A stretch of 64,000 bases of DNA, taken from assembly GCF_022606465.1 (NCBI RefSeq), contig NZ_JALBUF010000008.1:38243-102242 (forward strand), given 5' to 3'. Every line of letters starts with the position of its first letter. The stretch's first letter is position 1. The position numbers and the translations under genes are program-made. This DNA comes from Sulfoacidibacillus ferrooxidans. Lineage in GTDB: Bacteria; Bacillota; Bacilli; Alicyclobacillales; SLC66. The notes beneath the pieces were generated by a model. That model was not told where the DNA came from and ran no database searches. It was given only the letters and a program-made list of their open reading frames with translations. This document shows, piece after piece, positions 26,395-35,606 of this stretch.

Positions 26395-27584
26395 CGTCCA
26401 AGCAAAAAGAGTGAATGCATGGATCTACCCAGCATCTCAATGAACGATACTTTCTCTATTTCAGAAACTGTTACCAAGGGAATCGATGCCACGATCTTAT
26501 CATTACTTATAATTTTAATAGTTCCTGCCAATTGTCCTTTTTTAACAGGTGCAACAAGAGGAACGAATTCCTTTTTGATGGTTCCTGTAATCGAGTGATC
26601 CATTTTACTTACTAAAATTCCTACAGGTGAAACGGGAGCTACACCGACTGCTTGAAGTTGTCCACGCAATACAGGAGCGAGTGCTACCACTTGCCCTTTT
26701 CCATAGATAGGCTTTACATCATAATGACTAAAAGCATAATTCATCATACCTGTCACTTCTGCATTTCTAATCGGGGCTGTTGGTTCACCTAATACTACAG
26801 CAATGACCCGAAATTGATTGCGTTTTGCAGAAGCTGCTAAACAGTATTTTGCCTCTGCCGTATATCCTGTCTTAATCCCATCCATTCCTTGATAAAAACG
26901 AATCAATTTATTCGTATTTACTAACCAAAAAGGATTTTCCGAATGTTCTCGAAGATGATCACTATACACACCAGTAAACTTTGTCACTTGCTCATGATGC
27001 ATCAATTCTCTTGAGATGATAGCCAGATCATAGGCGGATGCGTAATGATTGGCTACTGGCAAGCCATTGGCATTCGCAAAATGAGTATCCTTTAAGTGCA
27101 AACTTTGCACTCTCGCATTCATAAGACGAACAAAGTTCTCTTCAGATCCAGCAAGATGTTCGCCTACTGCAACAGCTGCATCATTAGCAGAACTAATAGC
27201 TATGCCTTTTAGCATGTCGCGTAACGTCATTTGTTCGCCCGGTTTTAAAAAAATTTGGGAACCGCCCATGCTTGCAGCATAATCTGAAGTTCTGATGCGA
27301 TCGGTTAAATGAAGTTGCCCACGATCAATGGCATCAAAAACTAACAACATGGTCATCACTTTTGTGACACTTGCAATTGGTAACCGCTGGTGCTCATTTT
27401 TAGCAAATAAAATTGATCCTGTGGTTGCATCCATCAGAATCGCAGCTTTCGCTTGCTGCGCTAGTACTACATCTGTTGCCGCTTGTACAGGCAAAACGGG
27501 CATCATAGATGCACTACTTATTAAGCAAGTCAAAGCGGCTAACTTAAACTGCTTGGGTATGCGCTGTAGCTTAGACATCCACAA
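26391..27584 (-). CDS. dacF: D-alanyl-D-alanine carboxypeptidase, DacF-like
   Basis: A secreted S11 DD-carboxypeptidase. The signal peptide (FKLAALTCLISSASMMPVLP, then VQAATD) precedes SxxK (IASVTKVMTM), SAN (AISSANDAAVAVGEHLAG) and KTG (MDGIKTGYTAEAKY). A PBP5 C-terminal domain and a final amphipathic anchor (FIEMLGRSMHSLFLLGR) follow. The start is TTG 27584, eight bases behind GAGGAGG, or ATG 27590, only two bases behind it. In B. subtilis dacF lies directly upstream of spoIIAA and is made in the forespore; here an HTH-TPR gene separates them. Confidence 0.9.
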   Translation of the reverse strand: MWMSKLQRIPKQFKLAALTCLISSASMMPVLPVQAATDVVLAQQAKAAILMDATTGSILFAKNEHQRLPIASVTKVMTMLLVFDAIDRGQLHLTDRIRTSDYAASMGGSQIFLKPGEQMTLRDMLKGIAISSANDAAVAVGEHLAGSEENFVRLMNARVQSLHLKDTHFANANGLPVANHYASAYDLAIISRELMHHEQVTKFTGVYSDHLREHSENPFWLVNTNKLIRFYQGMDGIKTGYTAEAKYCLAASAKRNQFRVIAVVLGEPTAPIRNAEVTGMMNYAFSHYDVKPIYGKGQVVALAPVLRGQLQAVGVAPVSPVGILVSKMDHSITGTIKKEFVPLVAPVKKGQLAGTIKIISNDKIVASIPLVTVSEIEKVSFIEMLGRSMHSLFLLGR

Positions 27585-27682
27585 CGACATCGCCTCCTCA
27601 TCACATAAACACAATCTGATGAGGAATAGTGTGCGCGAACGATGCACTCTCTATGCGAAAAGTATTGTAAAACTGACTATCT

Positions 27683-29008
27683 TTACGATATTCGTTCGAC
27701 ACCGGATGGACTGACCTTTGCGTAATAATGAGGAAGTAATTTCGGCATCGACGTAGAAATATCAATGGCTTTTACGATCTCTTGTGCAGCGCGTTTAGCG
27801 TCTTCCTTGGAGCGTGCAAAAATTGTAGCTAGTGGTTCTCCTATTTTACATAACTCACCTTTTTGTTTTTGCAAAACGATCCCTACTGATGGATCGATCG
27901 CATCTTCTTTGCGAACACGTCCAGCACCGAGTTCCATTGCTATGGTACCTAATTGAAGAGCATGAATCGTATCGACATAGCCATCAACTCGTGATAAAAC
28001 TTGCATCTCAACTGGTGCACTTTGCATCTTAGGACCGTTCCGTTGTTCATCCCATATCCCCTCTTGAGCTTGAACCATCTGCTGAAATAGATGAAGTGCA
28101 CGGCCAGACGCCAATGCTTCTGTAACTTCTTGATGTGCTTGTTCAACTGGGATCTGTTTTGCTAAATGTACCATTTCTGTTGCAAGGACAATGCACACAT
28201 CCGTTAGGTCTTTGGGCCCCTGACCCTTAAGCGTTTCTACCGCTTCTTGTACTTCTACAGCGTTGCCAATCGTCCGTCCAAGTGGCTCGTTCATATCGGT
28301 AATATAAGCCACCACGTTTCGGCCCAAATCACTGCCAATAGCAACCATCATAGATGCAAGAGATATAGCCTCATCGATCGTTTTCATAAAGGCACCTTCT
28401 CCCACCTTTACATCGAGAACGATGTTATGTGCACCTGCTGCAATTTTTTTACTCATTATAGAAGCCGCGATGAGCGGAAGTGAGTCTACTGTGGCAGTGA
28501 CATCACGCAACGCATAGAGCAATTTATCTGCAGGTGCAAGATCGCCTGTTTGACCACAAATGACAATACCGATATCCTCCACTTGTTTCAGCAGTTCAGT
28601 CGTCGTTAGCCCAGTTTTCAGATGTTCAATCGCTTCTAGTTTATCAATGGTACCACCTGTGTGGGATAATCCACGCCCTGACATTTTAGCCACTTTTATT
28701 CCGCATGCAGCAGCCAATGGACCTAAAATAAGAGACGTTTTATCGCCCACGCCTCCTGTGCTATGCTTGTCGCTTGTCAGATGTCCAAAAGCAGATAGAT
28801 CCAGGGACTCACCGCTACTGATCATCGCATCTGTAAGAGCACTCGTTTCTTTTGCAGTCATACCCTTTAAATAAACAGCCATTAACCAAGCGGCCATTTG
28901 GTAATCTGCAATCTCTCCTTTGGTGTAGCTATGGATCCACGTAGTAATTTGCTCACGTGTCAATTCATGACCATCGCGTTTTACCGCTATATATTCAGAT
29001 GGACGCAC
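27683..29008 (-). CDS. pdp: Pyrimidine-nucleoside phosphorylase
   Basis: Splits thymidine, uridine and deoxyuridine with phosphate. Conserved stretches are IAVKRDGHELTREQI, the family signature KMSGRGLSHTGGTIDKLEAI, phosphate-binding KHSTGGVGDKTSLILGPL and VKVGEGAFMKT. The GTG at 29008 is eight bases behind AAGGAGG. Length (441) is normal. One base after the deoB stop lies its end of the intergenic gap, so the two genes form a nucleoside salvage operon producing ribose/deoxyribose 5-phosphates. Confidence 0.95.
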   Translation of the reverse strand: MRPSEYIAVKRDGHELTREQITTWIHSYTKGEIADYQMAAWLMAVYLKGMTAKETSALTDAMISSGESLDLSAFGHLTSDKHSTGGVGDKTSLILGPLAAACGIKVAKMSGRGLSHTGGTIDKLEAIEHLKTGLTTTELLKQVEDIGIVICGQTGDLAPADKLLYALRDVTATVDSLPLIAASIMSKKIAAGAHNIVLDVKVGEGAFMKTIDEAISLASMMVAIGSDLGRNVVAYITDMNEPLGRTIGNAVEVQEAVETLKGQGPKDLTDVCIVLATEMVHLAKQIPVEQAHQEVTEALASGRALHLFQQMVQAQEGIWDEQRNGPKMQSAPVEMQVLSRVDGYVDTIHALQLGTIAMELGAGRVRKEDAIDPSVGIVLQKQKGELCKIGEPLATIFARSKEDAKRAAQEIVKAIDISTSMPKLLPHYYAKVSPSGVERIS

Positions 29009-29009
29009 C

Positions 29010-30176
29010 TTAATTCCTCCTTAAATGTTCATAAAAGCTCGTACCGATGGACCACTCCACGTTAAAAAAATCAGCAATAGTAGCTCCGATGTCGGCATAA
29101 GTTGAACGGGTGCCCATATTTTCGCTTGTCATCATTCCAGGATAATATCCTATAATCGGAACGCATTCTCTACTATGATCCGTGGAAGGTGTAGTAGGAT
29201 CACATCCGTGATCCGCAGAAATCAAGAGGATATCATCTGGTTGTAGCCGTTGTAATAGTTCTGGCAGACGGCGATCAAACGCTTCAATAGCACGTCCAAA
29301 TCCTAGCGGGTCATTGCGATGCCCATAAAGCATGTCAAAATCAACAAGGTTGGTAAAAATAAATGCAGGCCCTTCAATTTCCTCCATTGCCGTCAAGGTC
29401 TGATTGATTCCATCGTCGTTCCCTTGCGTATGAATACCGCGCGTAATCCCTTGTCCGCCATAAATATCTTCAATTTTACCAATTCCGATAACGGGAATTT
29501 GCTGATCTGTGAGGTGCGTTAACAAGGTCGGTCCAAAATCACGTGAAAAATCGCGACGATTAGCTGTTCGCGCAAAGTGACCTACAGTCCCAGTAAAAGG
29601 CCGCGCGATGACACGCCCTACTGCATGTTCACCAACGAGTAGCGATCGAGCTACTGCACACATTTCGTATAATTGTGAAACGGAGATAACATCTTCATGT
29701 GCAGCTAGTTGAAATACACTGTCTCCTGAAGTATATACAATAGGAAATCCTGTATTTAGATGCTCTTCTCCTAATTCGTCCAAGATAACCGTTCCGCTAG
29801 ATGGGTAATTACCCAGTGTCTTTCTACCAATCCTGTGTTCAAAAGGTTCCATAATTTCTTTGGGAAATCCATTTGGATAGGTGGGAAGAGGTTCTCGCAG
29901 GGTGACCCCGACAAATTCCATATGACCATTTGTAGTATCTTTCCCAGCTGACTGTGGTGCCATCATGCCGTATGCACCGTGTACATCAGTAGTAGAAACA
30001 CCTTCAATTTCAGTGATTTTGCCTAACCCTAACGATGCCAAGTGAGGAACATGTAGCCCACCTAACACTTTTGCTACATGACCAATCGTATTGGATCCCA
30101 CATCCCCATAGGCTGCAGCATCAGGAGCATGTCCTATCCCAACAGAATCTAAAACAATAAGTATCACTCTTCCCAT
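29010..30176 (-). CDS. deoB: Phosphopentomutase
   Basis: Converts (deoxy)ribose 1-phosphate to the 5-phosphate; B. subtilis calls it drm. Metal-binding alkaline-phosphatase-superfamily motifs are VILIVLDSVGIGHAPDA, SAGKDTTNGHMEFVG, IPVIGIGKIEDIYGGQGIT, FTNLVDFDMLYGHRNDP and ISADHGCDPTTPSTDHSREC. ATG 30176 is chosen, six bases behind GAGGTG; the longer frame from 30206 has no site. It lies between xerD and pdp and is probably part of a xerD-deoB-pdp transcript. Confidence 0.96.
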   Translation of the reverse strand: MGRVILIVLDSVGIGHAPDAAAYGDVGSNTIGHVAKVLGGLHVPHLASLGLGKITEIEGVSTTDVHGAYGMMAPQSAGKDTTNGHMEFVGVTLREPLPTYPNGFPKEIMEPFEHRIGRKTLGNYPSSGTVILDELGEEHLNTGFPIVYTSGDSVFQLAAHEDVISVSQLYEMCAVARSLLVGEHAVGRVIARPFTGTVGHFARTANRRDFSRDFGPTLLTHLTDQQIPVIGIGKIEDIYGGQGITRGIHTQGNDDGINQTLTAMEEIEGPAFIFTNLVDFDMLYGHRNDPLGFGRAIEAFDRRLPELLQRLQPDDILLISADHGCDPTTPSTDHSRECVPIIGYYPGMMTSENMGTRSTYADIGATIADFFNVEWSIGTSFYEHLRRN

Positions 30177-30209
30177 ATGATTCACCTCATATATTCGTGT
30201 TATCAATCA

Positions 30210-31097
30210 TTAGGCGCGCGGATGGCTGTTATGATAAACATCCTGTAAGCGTGATCGCGTTACATGCGTATAGATTTGCGTAGTTGAAATGTCTGCATGT
30301 CCAAGCATCTCTTGTACTGCACGCAGATCTGCTCCATGTTCTAATAAATGAGTTGCAAACGAATGGCGTAGTGTGTGTGGAGTTAGTTCAGATTGAATAC
30401 CTGCAATGTTAGCGTATTTTTTAATGATTTTCCAAAAACCTTGACGGGTGAGCGGATCACCTAAATGATTGACAAAAAGTGCGCTTTCTTGTGGATCTCG
30501 TAACATATGTGTACGTGCAGTAAGTATATAGGTGTCAATGGCGTGACGAGCTAAACTTCCCAATGGAATAATCCGTTCTTTTGCACCCTTTCCAAAGCAT
30601 TGAATAAAAGAAGCGGATAAGTTCACATCGAATACACGAAGAGTAATGAGTTCAGACACTCGAAGACCTGTGGCATATAAAAGTTCAAGCATTGCTTTAT
30701 CGCGTAATCCTAATGGTTGGTGTGTATCTGGAGCAGCAAGTAAATGTTCTACCTCTTCTAATGTCAGACTATGCGGCAAACGTTTCGCAGTTTTTGGAGA
30801 TTCTAGATCATACGCTGGATTAGACGTAAGGTATCTCTCGCGTGCAAGAAATTCAAATAAGGCGCGTAAACTAGCTACATTTCGTGCAATGGTAGCTGCT
30901 GCCCGTTTTTGAATACGCAAATTTTGAAGGTATAAAACGAGAAGTGTGCGATCAACTTCACTAAACTCTTGGATATGACGTTCCTCTAAAAATTTACTAA
31001 ACGCAACTAAGTCTGTCTGATAGGCATGAACAGTATTGGAGGACAATCCGCGTTCTACCATGATGTATTGAATAAACAGCGTAATTTGGGGATCCAA
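30210..31097 (-). CDS. xerD: Site-specific tyrosine recombinase XerD
   Basis: Resolves chromosome dimers at dif together with XerC/CodV. The N-terminal SAM-like domain has IMVERGLSSNTVHAYQTDL. The catalytic domain shows the R-K-H-R-H-Y set: ATGLRVSEL, FGKGAKERIIPL, LTPHTLRHSFATHLLEHGAD, MLGHADISTTQIYTHV. TTG 31097 is preferred as the start because GGGAGG lies ten bases upstream and it gives the usual N-terminal length; the ATG at 31133 lies in front of this site. Position next to deoB matches B. subtilis ripX-drm. Confidence 0.93.
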   Translation of the reverse strand: MDPQITLFIQYIMVERGLSSNTVHAYQTDLVAFSKFLEERHIQEFSEVDRTLLVLYLQNLRIQKRAAATIARNVASLRALFEFLARERYLTSNPAYDLESPKTAKRLPHSLTLEEVEHLLAAPDTHQPLGLRDKAMLELLYATGLRVSELITLRVFDVNLSASFIQCFGKGAKERIIPLGSLARHAIDTYILTARTHMLRDPQESALFVNHLGDPLTRQGFWKIIKKYANIAGIQSELTPHTLRHSFATHLLEHGADLRAVQEMLGHADISTTQIYTHVTRSRLQDVYHNSHPRA

Positions 31098-31145
31098 TGT
31101 CCTAGAACCTCCCTTCCATGCTGCTTTATGCATTTAAAATGTTGA

Positions 31146-31307
31146 TTACGGCCCACCTAGAACGTAAGCTGCAATATGTCGCCATAAAGGAGGTATTGTT
31201 GCAGAACTAGACAAATCGTATAAAAACATAGCATGTACATGTGAGGACATTAAATATAGTGCATAAGTACAAATCAAAAACACTAAACCAACGTAAGCAT
31301 TTTTCAT
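31146..31307 (-). CDS. Small single-span membrane protein (53 residues), unknown
   Basis: ATG 31307 follows GGGGGAGGATTCAT, an excellent ribosome site. The product has one membrane segment (AYVGLVFLICTYALYLMSS) and a short tail ending in WRHIAAYVLGGP. I do not recognise a family. It sits between ald and xerD, where B. subtilis carries fur and small genes (yqzK). A GC-rich hairpin at 31317-31344 overlaps the 5' half of its ribosome site. Confidence 0.65.
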   Translation of the reverse strand: MKNAYVGLVFLICTYALYLMSSHVHAMFLYDLSSSATIPPLWRHIAAYVLGGP

Positions 31308-31316
31308 ATGAATCCT

Positions 31317-31344
31317 CCCCCGCATGCAATGATGTATGCGGGGG
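31317..31344 (-). promoter_or_regulatory. Hairpin overlapping the ribosome site of the small membrane protein gene
   Basis: A perfect nine-bp stem, CCCCCGCAT/ATGCGGGGG (31317-31325 with 31336-31344), lies in the 67-base gap after ald. On the minus strand its 3' arm ends in GGGGG, which is also the first part of the GGGGGAGG Shine-Dalgarno. There is no T tract, so a simple terminator is unlikely. Confidence 0.6.
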
Positions 31345-31374
31345 AAACCATAAACATGACAAGTTGTCCCTATA

Positions 31375-32496
31375 TTAACCGACAAGTACTTGATCGAGAG
31401 GAGTATATTCTAGATGTAGTCCCTGTGCCACCGCTTCATATGTGACACGACCTTTTAGGACATTAACCCCTTTTGCAAGTGCTGGATTATCAGACACTGC
31501 GGCAACATACCCTTTATTGGCGAGTTGCAATGCATAAGGCAATGTTACATTGGTTAAGGCAAGTGTCGACGTACGCGGAACTGCACCTGGCATATTAGCC
31601 ACTGCATAATGTATCACACCATGCTTTTCATATGTAGGATGGCTATGCGTAGTTACATGATCAATGGTCTCAATGGACCCACCTTGATCGATTGCTACGT
31701 CTACAATGACTGAACCGCGCGACATTTTTTCAACCATCTGTTCAGTAACCAGTTTTGGTGCGCGTGATCCTGGAATCAGCACTGCACCTACAAGTAGATC
31801 TGCAGACTGAACAGCTAATTCAAGGTTGTATTCATTCGACATGAGTGTACGAACGCGCCCTGCAAATAAATCGTCAAGCTGGCGCAAGCGATCTGCATTC
31901 ACATCTAAAATAGTTACATCAGCCCCTGTACCCATGGCCATTTTGGCTGCATTGATACCGACGATGCCCCCACCAACAATCACTACTTGTCCAGGCATGA
32001 CACCAGGTACTCCACCCAATACAATTCCTTTTCCACCCGCTGAATGTTCTAGGAAATGTGCACCGATTTGAACGGACATTCTTCCTGCGACTTCGCTCAT
32101 AGGCATAAGTAACGGCAAAGAGCGATCTGGGAGTTGAATCGTTTCATACGCAACAGCAACAATGCCGCTATTCATCAATGCTTGTGTGAGTTCATATTCC
32201 GGTGCAAGATGGAGATAGGTGAATAGGATTAAATTTTCCCGAAAATAGCGATATTCACTTGGTAGAGGTTCCTTTACTTTCATGATCATATCAACGGTAT
32301 TCCATACATCGGCTGCAGTTGCTCCAAGCTGTGCACCAGCTTGCCGATAGTCGTCATCAAGAAACCCACTTCCCACTCCTGCACTTGTTTCAACTATGAC
32401 CGTATGCCCAGCCGAAATGAGTGAACGAACACCCGCCGGTGTCATGGCTACGCGATTTTCATTATCCTTAATTTCTTTCGGTACCCCGATAAACAC
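31375..32496 (-). CDS. ald: Alanine dehydrogenase
   Basis: NAD-dependent oxidative deamination of L-alanine to pyruvate, important in sporulating Bacillus. The sequence shows [57 protein letters not shown] [16 protein letters not shown], the catalytic region [18 protein letters not shown] and the Rossmann loop [19 protein letters not shown]. Length 373 is typical. GTG 32496 lies six to eight bases behind GGGAGG. It stands apart from spoIIM and xerD genes by short gaps. Confidence 0.95.
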   Translation of the reverse strand: MFIGVPKEIKDNENRVAMTPAGVRSLISAGHTVIVETSAGVGSGFLDDDYRQAGAQLGATAADVWNTVDMIMKVKEPLPSEYRYFRENLILFTYLHLAPEYELTQALMNSGIVAVAYETIQLPDRSLPLLMPMSEVAGRMSVQIGAHFLEHSAGGKGIVLGGVPGVMPGQVVIVGGGIVGINAAKMAMGTGADVTILDVNADRLRQLDDLFAGRVRTLMSNEYNLELAVQSADLLVGAVLIPGSRAPKLVTEQMVEKMSRGSVIVDVAIDQGGSIETIDHVTTHSHPTYEKHGVIHYAVANMPGAVPRTSTLALTNVTLPYALQLANKGYVAAVSDNPALAKGVNVLKGRVTYEAVAQGLHLEYTPLDQVLVG

Positions 32497-32546
32497 AGAA
32501 AAAACCTCCCTAATGAATAACTATCCTACTTCTTGCTATGGACAGC

Positions 32547-32885
32547 TTAATGTGCACTTTTCCTGACCAATTCTAATACAGTGTGCATTTCGTCAGGTTG
32601 GGTGGCATCTTCAAGCGCCAATTTATTGACTGAGCGGTATCCACAGTGTTCACACTGATGTTCTACCATATAGCCTTTTTTACTATGCATAAATATACGT
32701 ACAGGAATCATGATCCCCTCGCAGTTTGCCGCCCGATCTCCTGGGAACTTGTCCACATGCACACTGTGAAGACAATGTGGGCAATGATTACGACACCCTT
32801 TATGCAATGGCAGAACTTCTGTTTGACACACGCGACAAACAAATGAATCATTAATAACAGTAAAGCGCTTCTGTTCCACGTTCAA
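32547..32885 (-). CDS. RNHCP domain zinc-ribbon-like protein
   Basis: A small protein with the RNHCP motif that names its family: CRVCQTEVLPLHKGCRNHCP, then HCLHSVHVDKFPGDRAANC and a second Cys pair HQCEHCGYRSVNKLAL. The paired cysteines suggest two zinc-binding knuckles. The start is uncertain: TTG 32885 lies five bases behind AAAGG, GTG 32879 is also possible, and an ATG at 32939 inside spoIIM has no site. It follows spoIIM closely and may be co-transcribed. The family function is unknown. Confidence 0.78.
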   Translation of the reverse strand: MNVEQKRFTVINDSFVCRVCQTEVLPLHKGCRNHCPHCLHSVHVDKFPGDRAANCEGIMIPVRIFMHSKKGYMVEHQCEHCGYRSVNKLALEDATQPDEMHTVLELVRKSAH

Positions 32886-32901
32886 CCCAGCCTTTGCTTG
32901 A

Positions 32902-33543
32902 TTATCTTCCTGGTGATAAGGCAAGCCATCCCAAGGCATGCATCGTGGCTGCTGTTTCTAATTTTCCTGAACAGAGGAGAACCACTGCGGCAACCAATAC
33001 AGCTCCGTGATAAGCGACCCATACAGGGTAACCAAATGTTGATTTCCCGCCTTTTCTCGAATGACGGATCAATAGCAAACCGACTGTAGCAGCTAATATA
33101 AAGCTCCCACCTGTGAGTATATTCGATGGCGCTATTGCAAGCAAATCAAATCCAAATCCACGCAGACCAAAAGCGACCATAATAGCTAAAAAAGTGAGTC
33201 CTGCACTAACTGCTCGCAAGAAAAGAAGGCCCACAATAAATGGTGTACCCACACTTGTTTGCGCAAAAATCCACAGAAAAAAAAGTAGTAATAGCTCTAC
33301 TGTACTCTCTGTAATCACTACATGAGGTACTGTACTGCCAGTCAGTAGAGATACAATGGCCTCGTGAATTCTTACAATGAAACCGTTTTGAAGTGACGTT
33401 GGAAATGAATAATAGATAACCAATCCAATAACAAATCCAACTGCATAAAGGACAGACATAAATACGAGTAAATGCATACCCTCTGTAAAGAGAGGCCGCA
33501 AAGTATATGATGTCTTAAAACTATGCGCTTTGCGAACAAACAT
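32902..33543 (-). CDS. spoIIM: Stage II sporulation protein M
   Basis: A polytopic membrane protein (213 residues) of the SpoIID-SpoIIM-SpoIIP machine that dissolves septal wall and drives engulfment. Five or so hydrophobic helices are visible, including LLVFMSVLYAVGFVIGLVIY, VELLLLFFLWIFAQTSVGTP and GFDLLAIAPSNILTGGSFIL. ATG 33543 lies six bases behind GGGGGGAAG. Position near nudF, endoQ, xerD and deoB matches B. subtilis. The fur gene found next to it in Bacillus is absent. An intercistronic hairpin precedes it. Confidence 0.9.
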   Translation of the reverse strand: MFVRKAHSFKTSYTLRPLFTEGMHLLVFMSVLYAVGFVIGLVIYYSFPTSLQNGFIVRIHEAIVSLLTGSTVPHVVITESTVELLLLFFLWIFAQTSVGTPFIVGLLFLRAVSAGLTFLAIMVAFGLRGFGFDLLAIAPSNILTGGSFILAATVGLLLIRHSRKGGKSTFGYPVWVAYHGAVLVAAVVLLCSGKLETAATMHALGWLALSPGR

Positions 33544-33553
33544 GGGACTTCCC

Positions 33554-33578
33554 CCCTGTCATTTAGATTATGACAGGG
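33554..33578 (-). promoter_or_regulatory. Intercistronic hairpin upstream of spoIIM
   Basis: A perfect nine-bp stem, CCCTGTCAT/ATGACAGGG (33554-33562 with 33570-33578), with a seven-base loop. On the minus strand the 3' arm runs directly into GGGGGGAAG, the spoIIM ribosome site. No T tract follows. Confidence 0.55.
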
Positions 33579-33608
33579 CCATTCCGATTAGGACGACTGA
33601 GAAAAGTA

Positions 33609-34811
33609 CTAGCTGTTTTGCACGATAAGAATTTTGCCATAGCGCCCACCGTGCCCTGCTTCAAAGGACAATTCACCAAAACGCGCTTTGATCACTAAGT
33701 CTGCTAACCGATCACCGATGACCTTTGCTAAATCATTTTTCGGCACTTCATTTAAAATGTTCATTTCCGTTCCAAAATGATCGAGTAATTTGTTGATGAG
33801 CTTAGATCCAATTCCAGGTATAAATGCAAGAGGTACCTGGTGAATATAGGGTGGCCTATGCGCAGGAGATACCGAATGCGAACGATCTGCAATCTCATGC
33901 AAACGGTTGGCAACACCAGGGATTGTTCGGGTAGCTCCACACGATGTACAGGGTGCCCCCTCATTCGTTATGGGAGCATGACAAATCGCACAAGCAGTTA
34001 GGTGGTATTTACCTAGATCAGGGAATAATCCGATATTTTTCACTATACTCCCCTCGCCCTCTCGCAGGAGTGCAGCTTGATAGTCACCAAACGTCGGAGC
34101 ACCTAATGCTGCTACATGATATTCACGAGCGATGCGCGGTAAAGAATGCGCATCACTATTAGTAACAAAAGTGAACTCACTCAGTTCTGATAAATAATCA
34201 GCCATTTCTGTGTCTGACGATAATCCTAACTCTATCGCTGTAACATACTTTGGATCGATCATATCTGCTAAATGGGCGACACAATTACCATAAAGACCTT
34301 TGTGTGGTGTAAATGCATGATTGACCATAAGAATACCTTTTAGGTCATAGATGAATGCCCCTAGTTCGTTTGCGTTTGCATATTTTACTCGTTGTGATGA
34401 TAAAGAAGAGTTCGTCTGTTCTTTAGAAAGCCACTGTGCAAGCTCCCTTAGTTCTTCTATATGTGGCACAAATACACCAAAATGAGCCGCCCCTCCCGTT
34501 GGACCGCGCACCTCTATTTCCCCACCTAAGAGAATGGTTAATCCATTTTGTGCTTGTAATCCACCTGCTTGTAAGGGCCTAAGGTGATTACTTGCTAGCA
34601 TCTCTTCAATATCACGCAATACCGGTGTGGCAACTGCATCTATTAAACCGATCATCTGAATGCCCTTTTCTTCCATCGCTATATGAATGACCTGGGTCAA
34701 GGTAAGAGAAGGTGCCGCAGAAATTTTAATCGGTTCGCCGCCGTTTGCTCTCCCTATATGAATGTGCCCATCAACATAATACTGTGTAAGAGATGGCTTA
34801 GCAGCAATCAT
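33609..34811 (-). CDS. Endonuclease Q family protein (PHP domain, YqxK-like)
   Basis: A PHP-fold nuclease of the EndoQ group, which cuts DNA 5' of deaminated bases such as hypoxanthine and uracil in archaea and some bacteria. The N-terminal PHP domain has YYVDGHIHIGRANGGEPIK, IGLIDAVATP, LGGEIEVRG, MVNHAFTPHKGLYG, IELGLSSD and VTNSDAHSLPRI. A zinc ribbon follows (CAICHAPI and CTSCG), then a helix-hairpin-helix-like region (LAFIPGIGSKLINKLLDHFG). ATG 34811 overlaps the nudF stop (ATGA). Its position matches B. subtilis yqxK beside nudF. Confidence 0.85.
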   Translation of the reverse strand: MIAAKPSLTQYYVDGHIHIGRANGGEPIKISAAPSLTLTQVIHIAMEEKGIQMIGLIDAVATPVLRDIEEMLASNHLRPLQAGGLQAQNGLTILLGGEIEVRGPTGGAAHFGVFVPHIEELRELAQWLSKEQTNSSLSSQRVKYANANELGAFIYDLKGILMVNHAFTPHKGLYGNCVAHLADMIDPKYVTAIELGLSSDTEMADYLSELSEFTFVTNSDAHSLPRIAREYHVAALGAPTFGDYQAALLREGEGSIVKNIGLFPDLGKYHLTACAICHAPITNEGAPCTSCGATRTIPGVANRLHEIADRSHSVSPAHRPPYIHQVPLAFIPGIGSKLINKLLDHFGTEMNILNEVPKNDLAKVIGDRLADLVIKARFGELSFEAGHGGRYGKILIVQNS

Positions 34812-35344
34812 GATTGTTGTAACCACCATAGTAAACCGACTAACGTTTTAGCATCAGTGATATCTCCTTGTGCAATCATTTCTTTGACCTTCATTTTGTT
34901 TGCACGAGTACAGGAAACAAATTCATCTTCATCTAGCTGTTGTTCTCCACTTGTAAGATCTTTTGCAACATAGAGATACATCCGTTCATCAGAAAAGCCT
35001 GGAGTTGAAAAAAATTGCATAACAGGAGCAATTGTGGATGTATGATAGCCAGTTTCTTCTTGTAACTCCCTAATCGCTGCTTGATCTGGTTGCTCATTTG
35101 GTTCAAGTTTACCAGCTGGCAATTCAATGGACACTTGTCCTGTTGCATACCTAAATTGGTGAACAAGCAACACTTCATCACTTGTAGGCAGTGCAACGAT
35201 GGCTACCGCTCCGGGATGCTCTACCACTTCTCGAGTGGTTGTCTTGCCATTTGGTAATGTTACAGTGTCCACGCGTAGACTAATCATCTTACCGCGGAAA
35301 ATTTCTTTTGTTGCAGTTTGAGTCTCATGTAGTTGTTCATTCAT
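34808..35344 (-). CDS. nudF: ADP-ribose pyrophosphatase (Nudix)
   Basis: A Nudix hydrolase that splits ADP-ribose to AMP and ribose 5-phosphate. The Nudix box is clear: GKLEPNEQPDQAAIRELQEE followed by TGY. Typical flanking stretches are VRFQ-like LLVHQFRYATGQVSIELPAG and TPGFSDERMYLYVA. ATG 35344 lies behind TTGGAGGTGGAAAAT; longer in-frame starts precede this site. Length 178. It is the first gene of a minus-strand group and is divergent from the mciZ-like gene, as in B. subtilis. Confidence 0.94.
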   Translation of the reverse strand: MNEQLHETQTATKEIFRGKMISLRVDTVTLPNGKTTTREVVEHPGAVAIVALPTSDEVLLVHQFRYATGQVSIELPAGKLEPNEQPDQAAIRELQEETGYHTSTIAPVMQFFSTPGFSDERMYLYVAKDLTSGEQQLDEDEFVSCTRANKMKVKEMIAQGDITDAKTLVGLLWWLQQS

Positions 35345-35407
35345 ATTTTCCACCTCCAAGACATAAGAAACATGGAGCAACCTGTGTGAGTTAAGGGGGA
35401 TATCTTA

Positions 35408-35584
35408 GTGAAAGTATTTTATCATAAGAACAAGTTTGCAGTCTCAGGTCGAGCCCATGAAGTGCGACATTGGATCCGTATATTACAGAGTTATCCAGAT
35501 GCAACATTGGCTGGTGTTCTTGCCGAACGCACGATAGCAAAACGCGTCCATTCGTTTGTGATTCGTGAATATGTGGCACAATAA
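35408..35584 (+). CDS. mciZ: MciZ-like Z-ring inhibitor peptide (58 residues)
   Basis: GTG 35408 lies eight bases behind AAGGGGG. The peptide starts VKVFYHKNKFAVSGRAHEVR and continues HWIRILQSYPDATLAGVLAE. The pattern V-x-G-[KR]-A-x-E-[IV]-R followed by an amphipathic helix matches what I recall of B. subtilis MciZ, the mother-cell peptide that caps FtsZ filaments during sporulation. MciZ is also encoded next to nudF in B. subtilis. This version is longer by about 18 residues at the C-terminus. The assignment rests on one motif plus gene position. Confidence 0.68.
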   Translation: MKVFYHKNKFAVSGRAHEVRHWIRILQSYPDATLAGVLAERTIAKRVHSFVIREYVAQ

Positions 35585-35606
35585 ATCGCAAAATCGGGTT
35601 TATCGT

